A stretch of 64,000 nt of DNA from Acuticoccus sediminis (GCF_003258595.1 NZ_QHHQ01000003.1:372001-436000); one strand, 5' to 3'. Shown: positions 19,432 through 29,782, numbered from the stretch's first letter. Numbers and translations: made by a program. The notes: generated by a model from the sequence alone, not told the origin.

Positions 19432-19992
19432 CTACGCCGGGACGTCCGCCATCAGGCGTTCTGCGATCCGCCTGGCGTCGGCGGCCGGGTCCTTCTCGTG
19501 GCCGATGTGCGCAGTGACGATCGCTCCCTCCTTCAGGAGGAGGAGGCCACGGGCGAGCCCCGCCGGGTCGGGCGCCCCCGCCGCCTTGGCGATCCGCTCC
19601 ACGCGCTGGAAGAGCAGGCGCTTGTGCTCCGCCGACTGGGCATGGATCGGGTGCGAACGGCTCGGGTACTCCGACGCGGCCTTGATGAACATGCACGAGC
19701 TGAAGCCGGGGCTCGCGAACCACTCTCCCAGCGCGTCGAACATGGCGAGGAGCTGGGCCCTCGGCCGTCCGGCCTGCTCCATGCGCCGGAACAGCCAGTT
19801 GCGGAATTCCTCGTCCCTGAGGCGCAGCACCGCGAGGATGAGGTCCTCCTTGGTGCGGAAGTGGCGGAACATCGTCGTCTTGGAGATGCCGGTCTCGGCG
19901 GCGAGGCGATCCATCCCCGTGGCGTGGAAGCCCTCGCGGTAGAAGATCTTGAGCGACTCCCTGACGAGCTCGTCGCGCTTTTGCGGGCGCAT
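19432..19992 (-). CDS. TetR-family transcriptional regulator
   Basis: 186 residues from ATG 19992 (GTG/ATG starts up to 20007 are in frame). The N-terminal HTH (FHATGMDRLAAETGISKTTMFRHFRTKEDLILAVL) is diagnostic. The C-terminal ligand domain has FSSCMFIKAASEYP, as in the YcdC/AcrR-like subgroup whose members often regulate adjacent oxidoreductases. It ends 8 bases from the stop of the convergent PNPOx-like gene and diverges from the NTF2-like gene at 20213, its more likely target. Confidence 0.88.
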   Translation of the reverse strand: MRPQKRDELVRESLKIFYREGFHATGMDRLAAETGISKTTMFRHFRTKEDLILAVLRLRDEEFRNWLFRRMEQAGRPRAQLLAMFDALGEWFASPGFSSCMFIKAASEYPSRSHPIHAQSAEHKRLLFQRVERIAKAAGAPDPAGLARGLLLLKEGAIVTAHIGHEKDPAADARRIAERLMADVPA

Positions 19993-20212
19993 TGCGCCTC
20001 CAGACACTGCACTGACCGGTACCTAGTCTAAACCCATCGCCGGGCGATGAAAGCGACAAATCCACTCAGGAAATCGGAGCCTGTCCAAAGGCCTGTCGGA
20101 ATTGAACGAGGGAGCGCATCGGCCCCCCTCCCCAAACGATACCGATTAGTGCATTTATGACCGACCAAACGAAACAGATCAGTTCACCCGCGTCCCGCAC
20201 CAGGAGCCCGCC

Positions 20213-20677
20213 ATGAGCCGCCCGCCCTTCCCCCCCTTCACCGCAGAGACCGCCGCCATCAAGGTACGCGCCGCCGAGGACGCCTGGAACAGCCGCGACC
20301 CGGCCTGCGTCGCGGCCGCGTACACTTCCGACTCGAACTGGCGGAACCGCTCGGAATTCCTGGTCGGCCGGGACGAGGTGGAGGCGTTCCTGACCCGCAA
20401 GTGGCAGGCCGAGCACGACTACCGGCTCATCAAGGAGCTGTGGGCCTTCACTGGCGCGCGCATCGCCGTTCGCTTCGCCTACGAGGCCCACGACGGCAAC
20501 GGCCGGTGGTTCCGTGCCTACGGTAACGAGAACTGGGAATTCGCCCCCGACGGCCTGATGGCCGTGCGCCGCGCCTCGATCAACGACCTCTCGATCACAG
20601 AGGACGAGCGCCTGTTCCGCTGGCCCCTCGGCGTCCGCCCGCAGGACCACCCCGGCCTCTCCGACCTCGGCCTCTGA
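20213..20677 (+). CDS. NTF2-like fold protein, DUF1348 family
   Basis: 154 residues from ATG 20213 with CAGGAG upstream. Matches the DUF1348 group: [27 protein letters not shown], a [13 protein letters not shown] segment and [23 protein letters not shown]. The fold is a cone-shaped alpha/beta barrel; function is unknown. A TetR gene diverges 220 bases upstream, suggesting repressor control. Confidence 0.85.
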   Translation: MSRPPFPPFTAETAAIKVRAAEDAWNSRDPACVAAAYTSDSNWRNRSEFLVGRDEVEAFLTRKWQAEHDYRLIKELWAFTGARIAVRFAYEAHDGNGRWFRAYGNENWEFAPDGLMAVRRASINDLSITEDERLFRWPLGVRPQDHPGLSDLGL

Positions 20678-21180
20678 CCACCCGCGTCGGGCGCTCGTCC
20701 GGTGCCTGCACTGCGGCCGGTGCGGGAGGAATGCCAAGGGCCTGCGTTCCGACCCTTGTGGGAGGATTGTCCGGTCCGAGATGTCCACCCGGTGCCGGCT
20801 CGCCGACCGATAAGGGATTGCTGAGGGATGCATGATTTCCGCCCTGTGCCGGCGGTCTGGCGCGGGAAGCCCGTTCGCAAGCTCCAGTCCGACCGATCCG
20901 AAACGACTGTCCGATGCCCGATGTCCGGTCGCCGCCTGCGATGCGACCGGCGCTGGTGGCCGGGCGAGTGCAGGCTGATCCGCCCTCGATGGGCCAATCC
21001 CCGCGGAGGTCGGCTCTGCCCCAATTGTTCAGCATGAACCGCATCTCTGCTCGTCGGACCCGGGGAGCAGTGCACCTCAGGACGTGTGGATGAGAGCGGT
21101 ATCTCGTGTGGCCGTGAAGCTCCGATCCGAGGCCTGGCTCCGCCGGAGTGACCCGGTGGTGCCTGCGTCGGGACATATAT
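20678..21180. other. Non-coding stretch, probably degenerate sequence
   Basis: 503 bases without a convincing gene. Two similar segments begin at 20721 and 20757 (TGCGGGAGGAATG and TGTGGGAGGATTG, 36 bases apart), suggesting a degraded short repeat. Several open frames exist but have no SD and no family resemblance. Confidence 0.4.
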
Positions 21181-21921
21181 TCAGTAGCGGACGATGGCTG
21201 CGAGGCGGACGGCGGCGAGGAAGGTGGTCGCCGGTCGGTCGTAGCGAGTTGCGATGCCGTGGAAGTCCCTGAGGCGTCCGACCATGCGTTCGATGGCGTT
21301 GCGGTCGCGCTAGTGGCAGGGCGAGAAGCAGCTCTTCCAGCGCCGATTGGACTTCGGCGAGGTGTTGGGAAGGGCGAGGCAGGACTAGACCGCCCGGCCG
21401 ACAGGGTCGGTGCCGCAGGCCTTATCAGCGTGGACGACCCGACAGTCCGGCATGATCCGGAGGAGGACCTCGGAGGCTCTGCAGCCCGCCATCTGGCTGC
21501 CTGAAGGCGGAAAGGCGACCGGTCTGCCGAGTCCGTCAGTCAGGACCTTCGTCGTGCGCCTGCCACACGACTGCCCGATGGCCTCGTCGCGTTCCCCCCC
21601 TCGGCCATCGGCCGCACAACGGTGCGCCTTCACCGCGGATGTGTGGTGCAGGATCGCAGTGGGTGGCCCACCCGCTGCAGGGAGGGCACGGAAGACATCG
21701 ATCCAGACACCCTTTTCGGCCAACAAGCGGTTGCGGAATGCCCTGTGAGTTCCGTGGTCCTCGGGCGCAACCTTCCAGCGGCGGCCCGGCTTCAGGACAT
21801 GGATGATGCCCCTGCTCACTCGGCGGTCATCGACCCTGGGCCCGCCTCTCGTGCCGCGCGGCAACAGCGGCGCGAGGCTCTCGAACTACGCCTTGCTGAG
21901 CCGGAAGTACGATCGGCCCAT
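21181..21921 (-). pseudogene. IS5-type transposase remnant
   Basis: Reading one minus frame gives segments of an IS5-family (IS427-like) transposase: RGGPRVDDRRVSRGIIHVLK, then SAVKAHRCAADGRGGERDEAIG, then RDRNAIERMVGRLRDFHGIATRYDR and a terminal LAAVRLAAIVRY. In-frame stops occur early (after about residue 11), at 21385-21387 and again before RDRNAIE, and the DDE middle part is deleted or scrambled. It is inactive. No terminal inverted repeats or target duplication were identified. Confidence 0.85.
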
Positions 21922-21964
21922 GACGATTTCCCTACGGAGATCGGGAAACCGGACCCGCCTGCAC

Positions 21965-22322
21965 ATGGCGGCGAACGTCATCGCACCGCCGCCGCCGATC
22001 GACTATGAGGCATGGGCGATCGAGAACCTGACGTCCTCAGACCGCGAATCGCCCTTCGTCGGCCGGTACAATCCCGAGCTCTTCCCGTTCTTTGCCGGCA
22101 TCTTCGAGGCGCTCTCCCCGGAGGACCCGTGCCGCACGGTGACCTGGGTGAAGAGCGCCCAGCTCGGCGGGACGGTGGTCGGGACGATTTTCACGCTCGA
22201 CTCGATGGACATGGACCCGTGCGACTTCCTGTTCGTCCACCCGACCGAGGACAACGGCAAGCGCTGGTCGCGCCTGAAGCTGGCGCCGATGATGCGCTCG
22301 ACCCCGGCGATTGATGCGGCGT
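21965..22322 (+). pseudogene. Phage terminase large subunit (GpA-type) N-terminal fragment
   Basis: About 119 residues similar to the N-terminal ATPase part of GpA-like terminases: ESPFVGRYNPELFPFF, then SPEDPCRTVTWVKSAQLGGT (the adapted Walker A), FTLDSMDMDPCDFLFVHPTEDN and KRWSRLKLAPMM. Resemblance stops near 22322, where the frame continues into unrelated sequence. It is a broken prophage gene. Confidence 0.82.
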
Positions 22323-22517
22323 TTCTACGGAACCGCCGAGGATGGCAGCCCGCGCACGCCCGCGGAAGCGTGCGGCCTGGCGATGCTCGGCGTCATCAAT
22401 GGCTGGAAGGCGAGCGCTCTTCTGGAGGAGCGGGCCGAGGCCGAAGCGGCGACGCGTGCCACCGTGAACGACATCACCGTGACGGAGATCGGCACCGCCG
22501 AAGCGCGTGTTCCCTGA
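22314..22517 (+). pseudogene. Short open frame, probable phage gene fragment
   Basis: About 67 residues (FYGTAEDGSPRTPAEACGLA then Ala/Glu-rich to TAEARVP) in a different frame from the terminase fragment it overlaps. No SD and no recognised family. Its place between phage fragments suggests the end of another truncated phage gene brought in by deletion. Confidence 0.35.
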
Positions 22518-22570
22518 CGACAATCCGTTGGCAGACCGGGCCGTCTTGTGATCCAAAGTATGAAACCGGA

Positions 22571-22852
22571 TTATTCGTCGGGCATGTCCTCACCGTGTCG
22601 GTATTCCTCAGGATAATAACTGTCGGGAACGCCGATAGAAATCCAGTACACCGGGTTGTTCTCCAGCGGGGGTAGTAACTTGGATAGGCTGGCGAATGAG
22701 GCGCCATCTATATATCCCCACTCGAAAAGTGATGCGATATAGCCAGACCAAGCGATATTCACATGATCCTTATTCAGATTTTGGTCCTCAGCGTATTGCA
22801 GGTGCGCCTGAATACGCACGAGCAGCTCCTCTATGTTTTCCTGATTCATCAT
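22571..22852 (-). CDS. Small AT-rich orphan protein
   Basis: 93 residues starting MMNQENIEELL; the start may be the first or second Met (22849). The DNA is clearly AT-richer than the host, with codons such as ATA and TTA that are rare around it. The protein is acidic with aromatic patches (WSGYIASLFEWGY, NPVYWISIGVPDSYYP). Small acidic proteins of this sort in decayed phage islands are often immunity or antitoxin-like, but no family is recognised. The SD is weak. Probably acquired by transfer. Confidence 0.55.
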   Translation of the reverse strand: MMNQENIEELLVRIQAHLQYAEDQNLNKDHVNIAWSGYIASLFEWGYIDGASFASLSKLLPPLENNPVYWISIGVPDSYYPEEYRHGEDMPDE

Positions 22853-22934
22853 CGCTCTGAATAACCCTCATTAAAGGCGTGAAATCGATGGGCTCAGCGG
22901 GCACATCATTGGTCGCAAAAGGCAAGGAGATCTC

Positions 22935-23333
22935 GTGGAACAACTCCAGAAGATCATCAACGATCGCATCGCGTTCATGCTCGGGCAGCAGGCACTGCGC
23001 TCGATCATGCTCCAGTCCGAGAACGAGGCTCTCCGCGCCGAGGCGGACGCTCTGCGGGCCGAGGTTGAGCGACTGAGGCGGCCCGCAGAAGACCAGAAGG
23101 GGAGCCTCCATGGCCTCCGGAAGGCCGGGGCCCGGCAGTGGGCCGAGAGCGGGGCGACGGAGAACGAAGTAGCGTCTTTCCTTGCCCATCGCGGAACCAG
23201 AACCGCATCGACCTACACTCGAGAGGCGGACCGCCAACGGCTGTCCGATAGTGGGTGGGAGAAGGTCAAAGCGGCAACAAACCTTGCCCAACCATCCAAA
23301 AAGGTTGGGCGCACAGGCGGAGAAACACCTTAA
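22935..23333 (+). pseudogene. Chimera: phage coiled-coil protein fused to a tyrosine recombinase C-terminus
   Basis: GTG 22935 with AAGGAGA upstream. Residues 1-50 (QLQKIINDRIAFMLGQQALR and a heptad-like LRAEADALRAEVERLR) look like a small phage coiled-coil protein. From about residue 58 the sequence is an integrase C-terminus: HGLRKAGARQWAESGAT holds the H-x-x-R box and STYTREADRQRLS the catalytic Tyr region. The catalytic domain before that is missing, so the gene was probably made by a deletion. It ends 25 bases from the tRNA-Lys 3' end, where an integrase would sit. Confidence 0.72.
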
Positions 23334-23357
23334 ATTTCAATTGCATGGAAGTTTGGA

Positions 23358-23433
23358 TGGTACGCCCGCCGGGACTCGAACCCGGGACCTGCCGATTAAA
23401 AGTCGGATGCTCTACCAGCTGAGCTACAGGCGC
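23358..23433 (-). tRNA. tRNA-Lys (anticodon UUU)
   Basis: 76 bases, encoded CCA. The anticodon stem is CCGA/TCGG with loop CTTTTAA, giving anticodon TTT. The T-arm GGTTCGAGTCC and D-arm AGCTCAGCTGGTAGAGC are standard. The acceptor stem has G-U pairs at positions 1-72 and 6-67. The decayed phage island abuts its 3' end. Confidence 0.97.
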
Positions 23434-23442
23434 GATGTGGTC

Positions 23443-23471
23443 GGGTTAATGGTTTCGGCCATGCGGTGCAA
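23443..23471 (-). promoter_or_regulatory. Possible sigma-70 promoter of tRNA-Lys
   Basis: On the minus strand, TTGCAC (23471-23466), 17 bases, TAACCC (23448-23443), ending 10 bases before the tRNA. The -35 box is good and the -10 box is weak. The rest of 23434-23725 holds no gene. Confidence 0.45.
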
Positions 23472-23725
23472 GCGGGAACCCGCCCGTGCGCCGCAATTCA
23501 ACCAGCCGTCCACGCCCCATGGAACGGCCGGCCCGCCGCCGGGATCAGCGTCGCAACCCGTCCGTCGCCACCGCAATGATATCGGTCCGCGCAACCCGTA
23601 TGTCCAGTGTGGGCGATGGCGACCGTCGTCCGGTTCCCACTCCGCCCGGATTTCGCGGGCACCTCGCCGCCGATCTCCGAGGGAAGAGAACCGGCGGCGA
23701 GATTCGTGCTTCGCGCTTCCGTGAC

Positions 23726-26026
23726 TCAGGCGTCGCCCGGCTTGCCGACCCGGCCGCGGCTCTGCGCGTCGACGACCGCGACGGCCGTCATGTTGAGCAC
23801 ACCGCGCGCCGTCGCCGACTGGGTGACGATATGCGCCGGCAGCGCCGTCCCCAGCATCATCGGCCCGACATGGAGGGCGTTCGTGACCTCCTTCAGCAGC
23901 GTCATCGAGATGTGGGCGGAATCGATGTTCGGAAAGACCAGCAGGTTCGCCTCGCCATCCAGCGTGCTGTTCGGCATCGCGCGCTGGCGCACGACCTCGT
24001 TGAGCGCGTCCTCGCCGGTCATCTCGCCGTCCACCATCAGGCCGGGAGCGATCGAGTTCAGCCGGTGCAGGGCGCTGCGCATCCGCCGCGCGGACTCGGT
24101 GTCGCGCGAGCCGAAGCGCGAGGCCGACAGCAGCGCGACGCGGGGCGTGATGCCGAATGCCGAGATCTGGTCGGCCGCAAGGACGGTCATCTCGGCGATC
24201 TGGTCCGGCGACGGTTCGACACATACCTGCGTGTCGAGAAGGAAGAGCGTCGACCGGTCCCCCAGCAGCAGCGACATCGCGGCGAGCTCGCTGACCCCCT
24301 CCGCAGTGCCGATCACGTCCCGTACCGCCTTGACGTGCGTCGCGAACGGGCTCTCAACGCCGCAGAGCATGGCGTCCGCCTCCCCGCGCCTGACCGCCAG
24401 CGCGGCGATCACGGTCGCGTTGGTGCGCACCACCGTCCGCGCCGCCTCCGGCGAGATGCCGCGGCGGCCGACCAGCCCGAAATAGGTGTCGACGTATTCA
24501 CGGTAGCGGGGATCGTCCTCCGGATCGATCACCTCCACCGCGTCGGGGACCCGCTTGAGTCCCGCCCGCTTCGCGCGATGCTCCACCACGCGGCGCCGGC
24601 CGATGAGGATGGGCGAGCACAACCCCTCCTCCAGCGCGATCTCGGCGGCACGCAGCACGCGCTCGTCCTCGCCCTCCGCGTAGACGACGCGGCACTGCGA
24701 ACCGGCGGCCTTCGCGAAGATCGGCTTCATGATCGAGCCGGACCGGAACACGAAGCGGTTCAGCTGGTCGACGTACGCCTCCATGTCCGCGATGGGGCGC
24801 CGCGCCAGCCCGGCCTTCTCCGCGGCGCGTGCCACAGCAGGTGCGATCCGCAGGATCAGCCGCGGATCGAACGGCGCCGGGATCAGATAGTCCGGGCCGA
24901 ACGTCTTGACCGTGCCGCCGTAGGCGCGGGCGACCTCCTCGCTGGGCCGCTCGCGCGCGAGGCCGGCGATCGCCTCCACCGCGGCCTTCTTCATCGACTC
25001 GTCGATCCCTGTCGCGCCGGCGTCGAGGGCGCCGCGGAAGAGGTACGGGAAGCAGAGGACGTTGTTGACCTGGTTCGGATAGTCGGAGCGCCCGGTGCAC
25101 ATAAGCGCGTCGGGCCGCACCTCGGCGACGACCTCCGGCATGATCTCCGGATTGGGGTTGGCGAGCGCCAGCACCATCGGGTTCGGCGCCATCTTCGACA
25201 CCATCTGCGGCTTGAGGACCCCTGCGGCCGAGAGGCCGAGGAAGATGTCCGCACCGTCGATCGCATCGTCGAGCGTGCGCATCGTGGTGGCGCGCGCGAA
25301 CTTCGCCTTCCACGGGTCCATCCCCGTGTCGCGCCCCTCGTAGACGACGCCGTCGATGTCGGTCACGATGATGTTCTCGAGTCTCGCGCCGAGCTCGAGG
25401 AGAAGATTGAGGCATGAGAGCGCCGCAGCGCCCGCCCCGGCCGTCACGATCTTCACATCCGAGAGGGACTTCTCCTGGATGAGGAGGCCGTTGCGGATGG
25501 CGGCCGAGACGATGATCGCCGTCCCGTGCTGGTCGTCGTGGAAGACGGGGATGCCCATCCGGGCCTTCAGCTTCTCCTCGATCTCGAAGCAGTCCGGGCC
25601 CCGAATGTCCTCGAGGTTGATCCCGCCGAAGGTCGGCTCCAGCGCCGCCACGACCTCGACGAACTTGTCGATGTTGGTCTCGTCGACCTCGATGTCGATG
25701 CCGTCGATGTTGGCGAACTTCTTGAAGAGGACGGCCTTGCCCTCCATGACCGGCTTCGAGGCGAGTGCGCCGATCGCCCCGAGTCCGAGGACCGCCGTGC
25801 CGTTGGTGACCACGGCGACGACGTTGCCGCGGGCCGTATAGTCGAATGCCGTCAGCGGGTCCTTGGCGATCCGCAGGCACGGCACCGCGACGCCGGGCGA
25901 ATAGGCAAGCGACAGATCGCGCTGCGTCGACAGCGGTTTCGTCGCGCGGATCTCGAGCTTTCCAGGGGGATTGAGCTTGTGGTAGGCGAGTGCTGCGTCT
26001 TCGCCGGCAGTCGGTTCGTCGGTCAT
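23726..26026 (-). CDS. maeB: NADP-dependent malic enzyme, MaeB type with phosphotransacetylase-like domain
   Basis: 766 residues, the usual length for the fused form. It decarboxylates malate to pyruvate with NADP. The N-terminal malic domain ([27 protein letters not shown]) and the NAD(P)-binding domain ([16 protein letters not shown]) cover residues 1-430. The C-terminal part, about 440-766 ([32 protein letters not shown]), resembles phosphotransacetylase and is regulatory rather than catalytic in studied enzymes. Convergent with no gene; divergent from moaB. Confidence 0.94.
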   Translation of the reverse strand: MTDEPTAGEDAALAYHKLNPPGKLEIRATKPLSTQRDLSLAYSPGVAVPCLRIAKDPLTAFDYTARGNVVAVVTNGTAVLGLGAIGALASKPVMEGKAVLFKKFANIDGIDIEVDETNIDKFVEVVAALEPTFGGINLEDIRGPDCFEIEEKLKARMGIPVFHDDQHGTAIIVSAAIRNGLLIQEKSLSDVKIVTAGAGAAALSCLNLLLELGARLENIIVTDIDGVVYEGRDTGMDPWKAKFARATTMRTLDDAIDGADIFLGLSAAGVLKPQMVSKMAPNPMVLALANPNPEIMPEVVAEVRPDALMCTGRSDYPNQVNNVLCFPYLFRGALDAGATGIDESMKKAAVEAIAGLARERPSEEVARAYGGTVKTFGPDYLIPAPFDPRLILRIAPAVARAAEKAGLARRPIADMEAYVDQLNRFVFRSGSIMKPIFAKAAGSQCRVVYAEGEDERVLRAAEIALEEGLCSPILIGRRRVVEHRAKRAGLKRVPDAVEVIDPEDDPRYREYVDTYFGLVGRRGISPEAARTVVRTNATVIAALAVRRGEADAMLCGVESPFATHVKAVRDVIGTAEGVSELAAMSLLLGDRSTLFLLDTQVCVEPSPDQIAEMTVLAADQISAFGITPRVALLSASRFGSRDTESARRMRSALHRLNSIAPGLMVDGEMTGEDALNEVVRQRAMPNSTLDGEANLLVFPNIDSAHISMTLLKEVTNALHVGPMMLGTALPAHIVTQSATARGVLNMTAVAVVDAQSRGRVGKPGDA

Positions 26027-26100
26027 GGGCCCTCCGTCGCCCTTGGATTAAGCCCAGTGGATGACGCCAGCAACACACGAACGACCTTCCGGAACCATTC

Positions 26101-26631
26101 ATGCCGAAGATCGACGATAGCATCCCCTTCGAGCCGGCGGGCTTTGCGGTCATCATCGTGTCCGACACGCGCGACGCGTCGACCGACAAATCCGGCGATC
26201 TGCTCGCGAGCCGCATCGGCGAGGCCGGCCACCGCCTCGTCACCCGGACCATCGTCAAGGACGACCGCTCGGCCATTCGCGCAGCCGTCGAGGCTGCCGT
26301 TGCGAACTCCGAGGTCGACGCCGTCATCACCTCGGGTGGCACCGGGTTCACGGGACGGGACGTGACACCGGAGGCCATCGAGCCTCTGTTCGACAAGAGG
26401 ATGGACGGCTTCTCCGCCGTATTCCACCGCCTCTCGTATGACGTCATCGGCACGTCGACCGTCCAGTCCCGTTGCACTGCGGGCCTGATCGGGACGACAT
26501 TCGTCTTCGTTCTCCCAGGGTCGCCGGGTGCCTGCCGGGACGCGTGGGACAAGATCCTCAAAGACCAGTTCGACATCCGCTTCCGCCCCTGCAATTTCGT
26601 CGAGATCATGCCGCGGCTGTCGGAACGCTAG
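26101..26631 (+). CDS. moaB: MoaB/MogA-type molybdenum cofactor biosynthesis protein
   Basis: 176 residues. The MoCF fold shows the GG-motif TSGGTGFTGRDVTPEA, and PGSPGACRDAWDKIL near the end. MoaB/MogA proteins adenylylate molybdopterin before metal insertion. Lengths near 175 and the FDKRMDGFSAVFH segment fit the MoaB group. It lies 10 kb from the fdhD-mobAB-moeA cluster. Confidence 0.92.
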   Translation: MPKIDDSIPFEPAGFAVIIVSDTRDASTDKSGDLLASRIGEAGHRLVTRTIVKDDRSAIRAAVEAAVANSEVDAVITSGGTGFTGRDVTPEAIEPLFDKRMDGFSAVFHRLSYDVIGTSTVQSRCTAGLIGTTFVFVLPGSPGACRDAWDKILKDQFDIRFRPCNFVEIMPRLSER

Positions 26632-26713
26632 TCGAACAACAAGACCGTATCAAGAACAAATTGCGATTGATGAGGTTCCGGGAACGCGCTACCTTCTGTT
26701 CCGCAGAAGGGCG

Positions 26714-27823
26714 ATGTTCATGTCTGAGACGCTTTATGTTCCACGAAAGCAGGCCGACGGGCAACGCATGCCCAAGCGAAGCCGTGGAACGGCGATCAAT
26801 CCGCATCCCCGCTTCGAGGCCGAGGTTCGCGAAGCCGTCGACGACGGGTGGGAACAGGGCGAGGCCGCACGTCCCCGCACGACGGTAACCGACGAAACCG
26901 CGAAGACGATCATCACGCGGAACGCCTCGCCCGACATCGGGTTCGACCGATCGATCAATGCCTACCGCGGGTGCGAGCACGGCTGTGTCTACTGTTTCGC
27001 GCGCCCGACCCACGCCTACCTGGGCCTCTCCCCCGGGCTGGATTTCGAGACACGGCTGTACGCGAAGCCCGGCGCGGCCGCCTTGCTTCGCAAGGAGCTG
27101 TCGTCACCCTCCTATCGCTGCCGGTCGATCGCGATCGGCACGAACACCGACCCCTATCAGCCGATCGAGCGGACGCGCCGGATCACCCGTGAAATCCTGG
27201 AGGTTCTGTCGGAGACGCGGCACCCGGTCGGGATCGTGACGAAGTCCGACCTCGTCGTACGGGATATCGACATTCTGTCCGAGATGGCCGCGCACAACCT
27301 CACGAAGGTCGGCCTGTCGGTGACGACGCTCAATCCGGAGCTCGCGCGGACGATGGAGCCACGCGCGGCCCATCCGCAAAAGAGGCTCGCCGCAATCGAG
27401 GCCCTCGCTAAGGCGGGGGTGCCGGTCGCCGCGCTCGTCGCGCCGATCGTCCCGTCGATCAACGATCACGAAATCGAGGCGATCATAGAGGAGGTTGCGA
27501 AACGCGGGGCGACGCACGTGAACTTCGTGCTCCTGCGTCTCCCCAACGAGGTGAAGGAGGTCGTCCGTGACTGGCTCGCCCGCTATTTCCCGGATCGGGC
27601 CAGGCGGGTGATGTCCATCATGCAGGCCATGCGTGGCGGAAAGGACTACGACGCGACCTGGGGGCTGCGCCAGCGCGGCGAGGGTCCGTTCGCGAAGGCG
27701 ATCGCCGAGCGGTTCGCGCTGGCGGCGAAGCGGCACGGCATGGCCATCGGGACGATCCGGCTTCGGACAGATCTTTTCCGATCACCCGGCGCGCACTCGC
27801 CGCAACTCGACCTGTTCGGATAG
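26714..27823 (+). CDS. Radical SAM protein, PA0069/SplB-like family
   Basis: About 369 residues; ATG 26714 or 26720, with AGAAGG just upstream favouring 26720. The 4Fe-4S cluster motif is CEHGCVYC (C-X3-C-X2-C), followed by FARPTHAYLGLSPGLDFET. A radical SAM TIM barrel spans about 60-280. The family resembles spore photoproduct lyase and its reaction is unknown. A GAAC-N7-GATT sequence at 26654 resembles an alphaproteobacterial LexA box imperfectly. Downstream of moaB with an 82-base gap. Confidence 0.85.
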   Translation: MFMSETLYVPRKQADGQRMPKRSRGTAINPHPRFEAEVREAVDDGWEQGEAARPRTTVTDETAKTIITRNASPDIGFDRSINAYRGCEHGCVYCFARPTHAYLGLSPGLDFETRLYAKPGAAALLRKELSSPSYRCRSIAIGTNTDPYQPIERTRRITREILEVLSETRHPVGIVTKSDLVVRDIDILSEMAAHNLTKVGLSVTTLNPELARTMEPRAAHPQKRLAAIEALAKAGVPVAALVAPIVPSINDHEIEAIIEEVAKRGATHVNFVLLRLPNEVKEVVRDWLARYFPDRARRVMSIMQAMRGGKDYDATWGLRQRGEGPFAKAIAERFALAAKRHGMAIGTIRLRTDLFRSPGAHSPQLDLFG

Positions 27824-27863
27824 TCCCGTGAGGCCGCGGAGCAGCGCACGGCTCGACAGCTGG

Positions 27864-28508
27864 TCAGCGACCGAGGGCCCTCAGCGCAGTGGAGGATGCG
27901 GAATTGAGCGGGGCATGCAGGAACACCCACGCCGGGGGCGTCGCGCGGGCGAGCGCGCCGGCCTGGGATTCGGGGCGCCGGGCCGACGCGAACGCTCTCG
28001 CCGCGGTGGACGATATTGCGGCCAGGGAGGCGCCCGGCCGGTCGACGACGGCCACCGGGACGGAACGCATGATGAGCTTCCATTCCTGCCAGCGGTGAAG
28101 CGTGGCGAGGTTGTCCGCCCCCATGAGCCAGATGAAGCGAACGGCCGGAAAGCGCCGTTTCAGATAAAGGATCGCGTCGGCGGAGTAGCGGATCCCGGCG
28201 GCCGCCTCGAACGCCGTGACCGTCATGCGGGGGTGATCGGCGATCGCCTCGGTCAGCCGGATGCGCTCCGCGAGCGGCAGCAGCTCCTTGGTGGACTTCA
28301 GCGGGTTGCCGGGCGTCACCATCCACCAGACCCGATCGACGCCGAGGCGGCGCAGCGCGGCGTCGGCCACGGCGCGGTGCCCCCCGTGCGGAGGATTGAA
28401 TGACCCACCGAAGAGCGCGATGCGCTGGGCGAAGCCCACCCTCGGAGGGCGCAGGTAGAATGGCGCGACGGACATGTCCGCCGGCCTTATCGACGGAGGG
28501 CAATTCAC
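27864..28508 (-). CDS. nadD: NadD, nicotinate-nucleotide adenylyltransferase
   Basis: 214 residues from GTG 28508, whose GTGA overlaps the proA stop; a second start at ATG 28475 ([10 protein letters not shown]) is equally plausible. It converts nicotinate mononucleotide to deamido-NAD. The nucleotidyltransferase motif [15 protein letters not shown] and [15 protein letters not shown] are diagnostic. It ends the conserved alphaproteobacterial block obgE-proB-proA-nadD. Confidence 0.95.
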   Translation of the reverse strand: MNCPPSIRPADMSVAPFYLRPPRVGFAQRIALFGGSFNPPHGGHRAVADAALRRLGVDRVWWMVTPGNPLKSTKELLPLAERIRLTEAIADHPRMTVTAFEAAAGIRYSADAILYLKRRFPAVRFIWLMGADNLATLHRWQEWKLIMRSVPVAVVDRPGASLAAISSTAARAFASARRPESQAGALARATPPAWVFLHAPLNSASSTALRALGR

Positions 28509-29778
28509 GGGCGGGTCTGGCCGGCTCCGCGGACCTGGTACTTGAACGTCGTCAGCTGCTCCACCCCCACAGGGCCGCGCGCGTGCATCCGCCCTGTGGC
28601 GATGCCGATCTCGGCGCCCATGCCGAATTCGCCTCCATCGGCGAACTGGGTCGAGGCATTGACCATGACGATCGCCGAGTCGACCTCGGCGAGGAAGCGC
28701 TCGGCCACGGAGGCGTCCTCGGTGACGATCGCATCTGTGTGGTGGGAGGAGTAGCGCGCGATGTGAGCGAGCGCGCCCTCCAGCCCGTCGACGACGGCGA
28801 TGGAGATCACCGGAGCGAGATATTCGGTGGCGAAGTCCTCCTCCGTGGCGGCCGCCATCGGTGCGATCGCCTGCGCGCGGGCGTCGCCGCGAAGCTCGCA
28901 GCCGGCGTCGTCGAGGGCCGCGGCAAGGACCGGGAGGTGTGTCGCCGCACAGGCAGAGTCGACCAGCAGCGTTTCCGCCGCGCCGCAGATGCCGGTTCGA
29001 CGCATCTTCGCGTTGACGACGATGTCCCTCGCCATCTGAAGGTTCGCCGCGGCGTGGATGAAGACGTGGCAGAGCCCCTCAAGGTGGGCGAAAACCGGCA
29101 CGCGCGCCTCGGACTGGACGCGCTCCACGAGGGAACGCCCACCGCGCGGGACGATCACGTCGATGCCGCCGTGCGCGCCTGCCAGCATTGCCCCGACGGC
29201 GGAGCGATCCTTCGTCGGGATCAGTTGAACCGCATCCTGCGGCAGACCCGCGGCTGCCAGTCCACGGCGCAGGCAGTCGGCGACCGCGGTCGCCGAGCGG
29301 AGCGTCTCGGAACCGGACCGCAGGATCACGGCGTTGCCTGCCATCACGCACAGGGACGCGGCGTCCGCGGTGACGTTCGGGCGGCTCTCGTAGATGACGC
29401 CGACGACGCCGAGCGGGGTCGCGACGCGGTCGATCCGGAGGCCGTTGGGCCGCTCCCACGACGCGAGCACCCGGCCGACAGGGTCCGGCAGGTCCGCGAC
29501 CGCCTCGATGGCGGCGGCCATGGCCTCGATCCTGTCGGCGCTCAGCATGGCGCGGTCGCGGAACGCGCTCGCCGCGTCCATGTCGATAAGGTCCGCGGCG
29601 TTCGCCTGAAGGATCGCCTCCACCGAGCGTCGCACCTCCGTCGCCATCGCCGCCAGCGCGGCGCGCTTGGACCCGGACGGCGTCACGGCGAGCGTGGACT
29701 GCGCCGCCCTTGCCTTTCGTCCCATCTCGGCGACGAGAGCGTCGGTGTCGAGCGTGTCGCGCGTAAGAGGAATGACGG

Positions 29779-29782
<4 letters not shown>
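28505..29782 (-). CDS. proA: ProA, gamma-glutamyl phosphate reductase
   Basis: 425 residues from GTG 29782 (ACC GTC follows), with GGAGG five bases upstream; GTGA overlaps the proB stop. Second step of proline synthesis, NADPH reduction of glutamyl-5-phosphate. The catalytic Cys is in [29 protein letters not shown] and [26 protein letters not shown] are typical. Confidence 0.97.

Noticed and set aside
22900-23433. att-like duplication of the tRNA-Lys 3' end
   Set aside because: No second copy of the tRNA 3' sequence was found in the window by reading.
26654-26668. Possible LexA box before the radical SAM gene (GAAC-N7-GATT)
   Set aside because: The second half differs from GAAC and it was not matched elsewhere; too weak to call.
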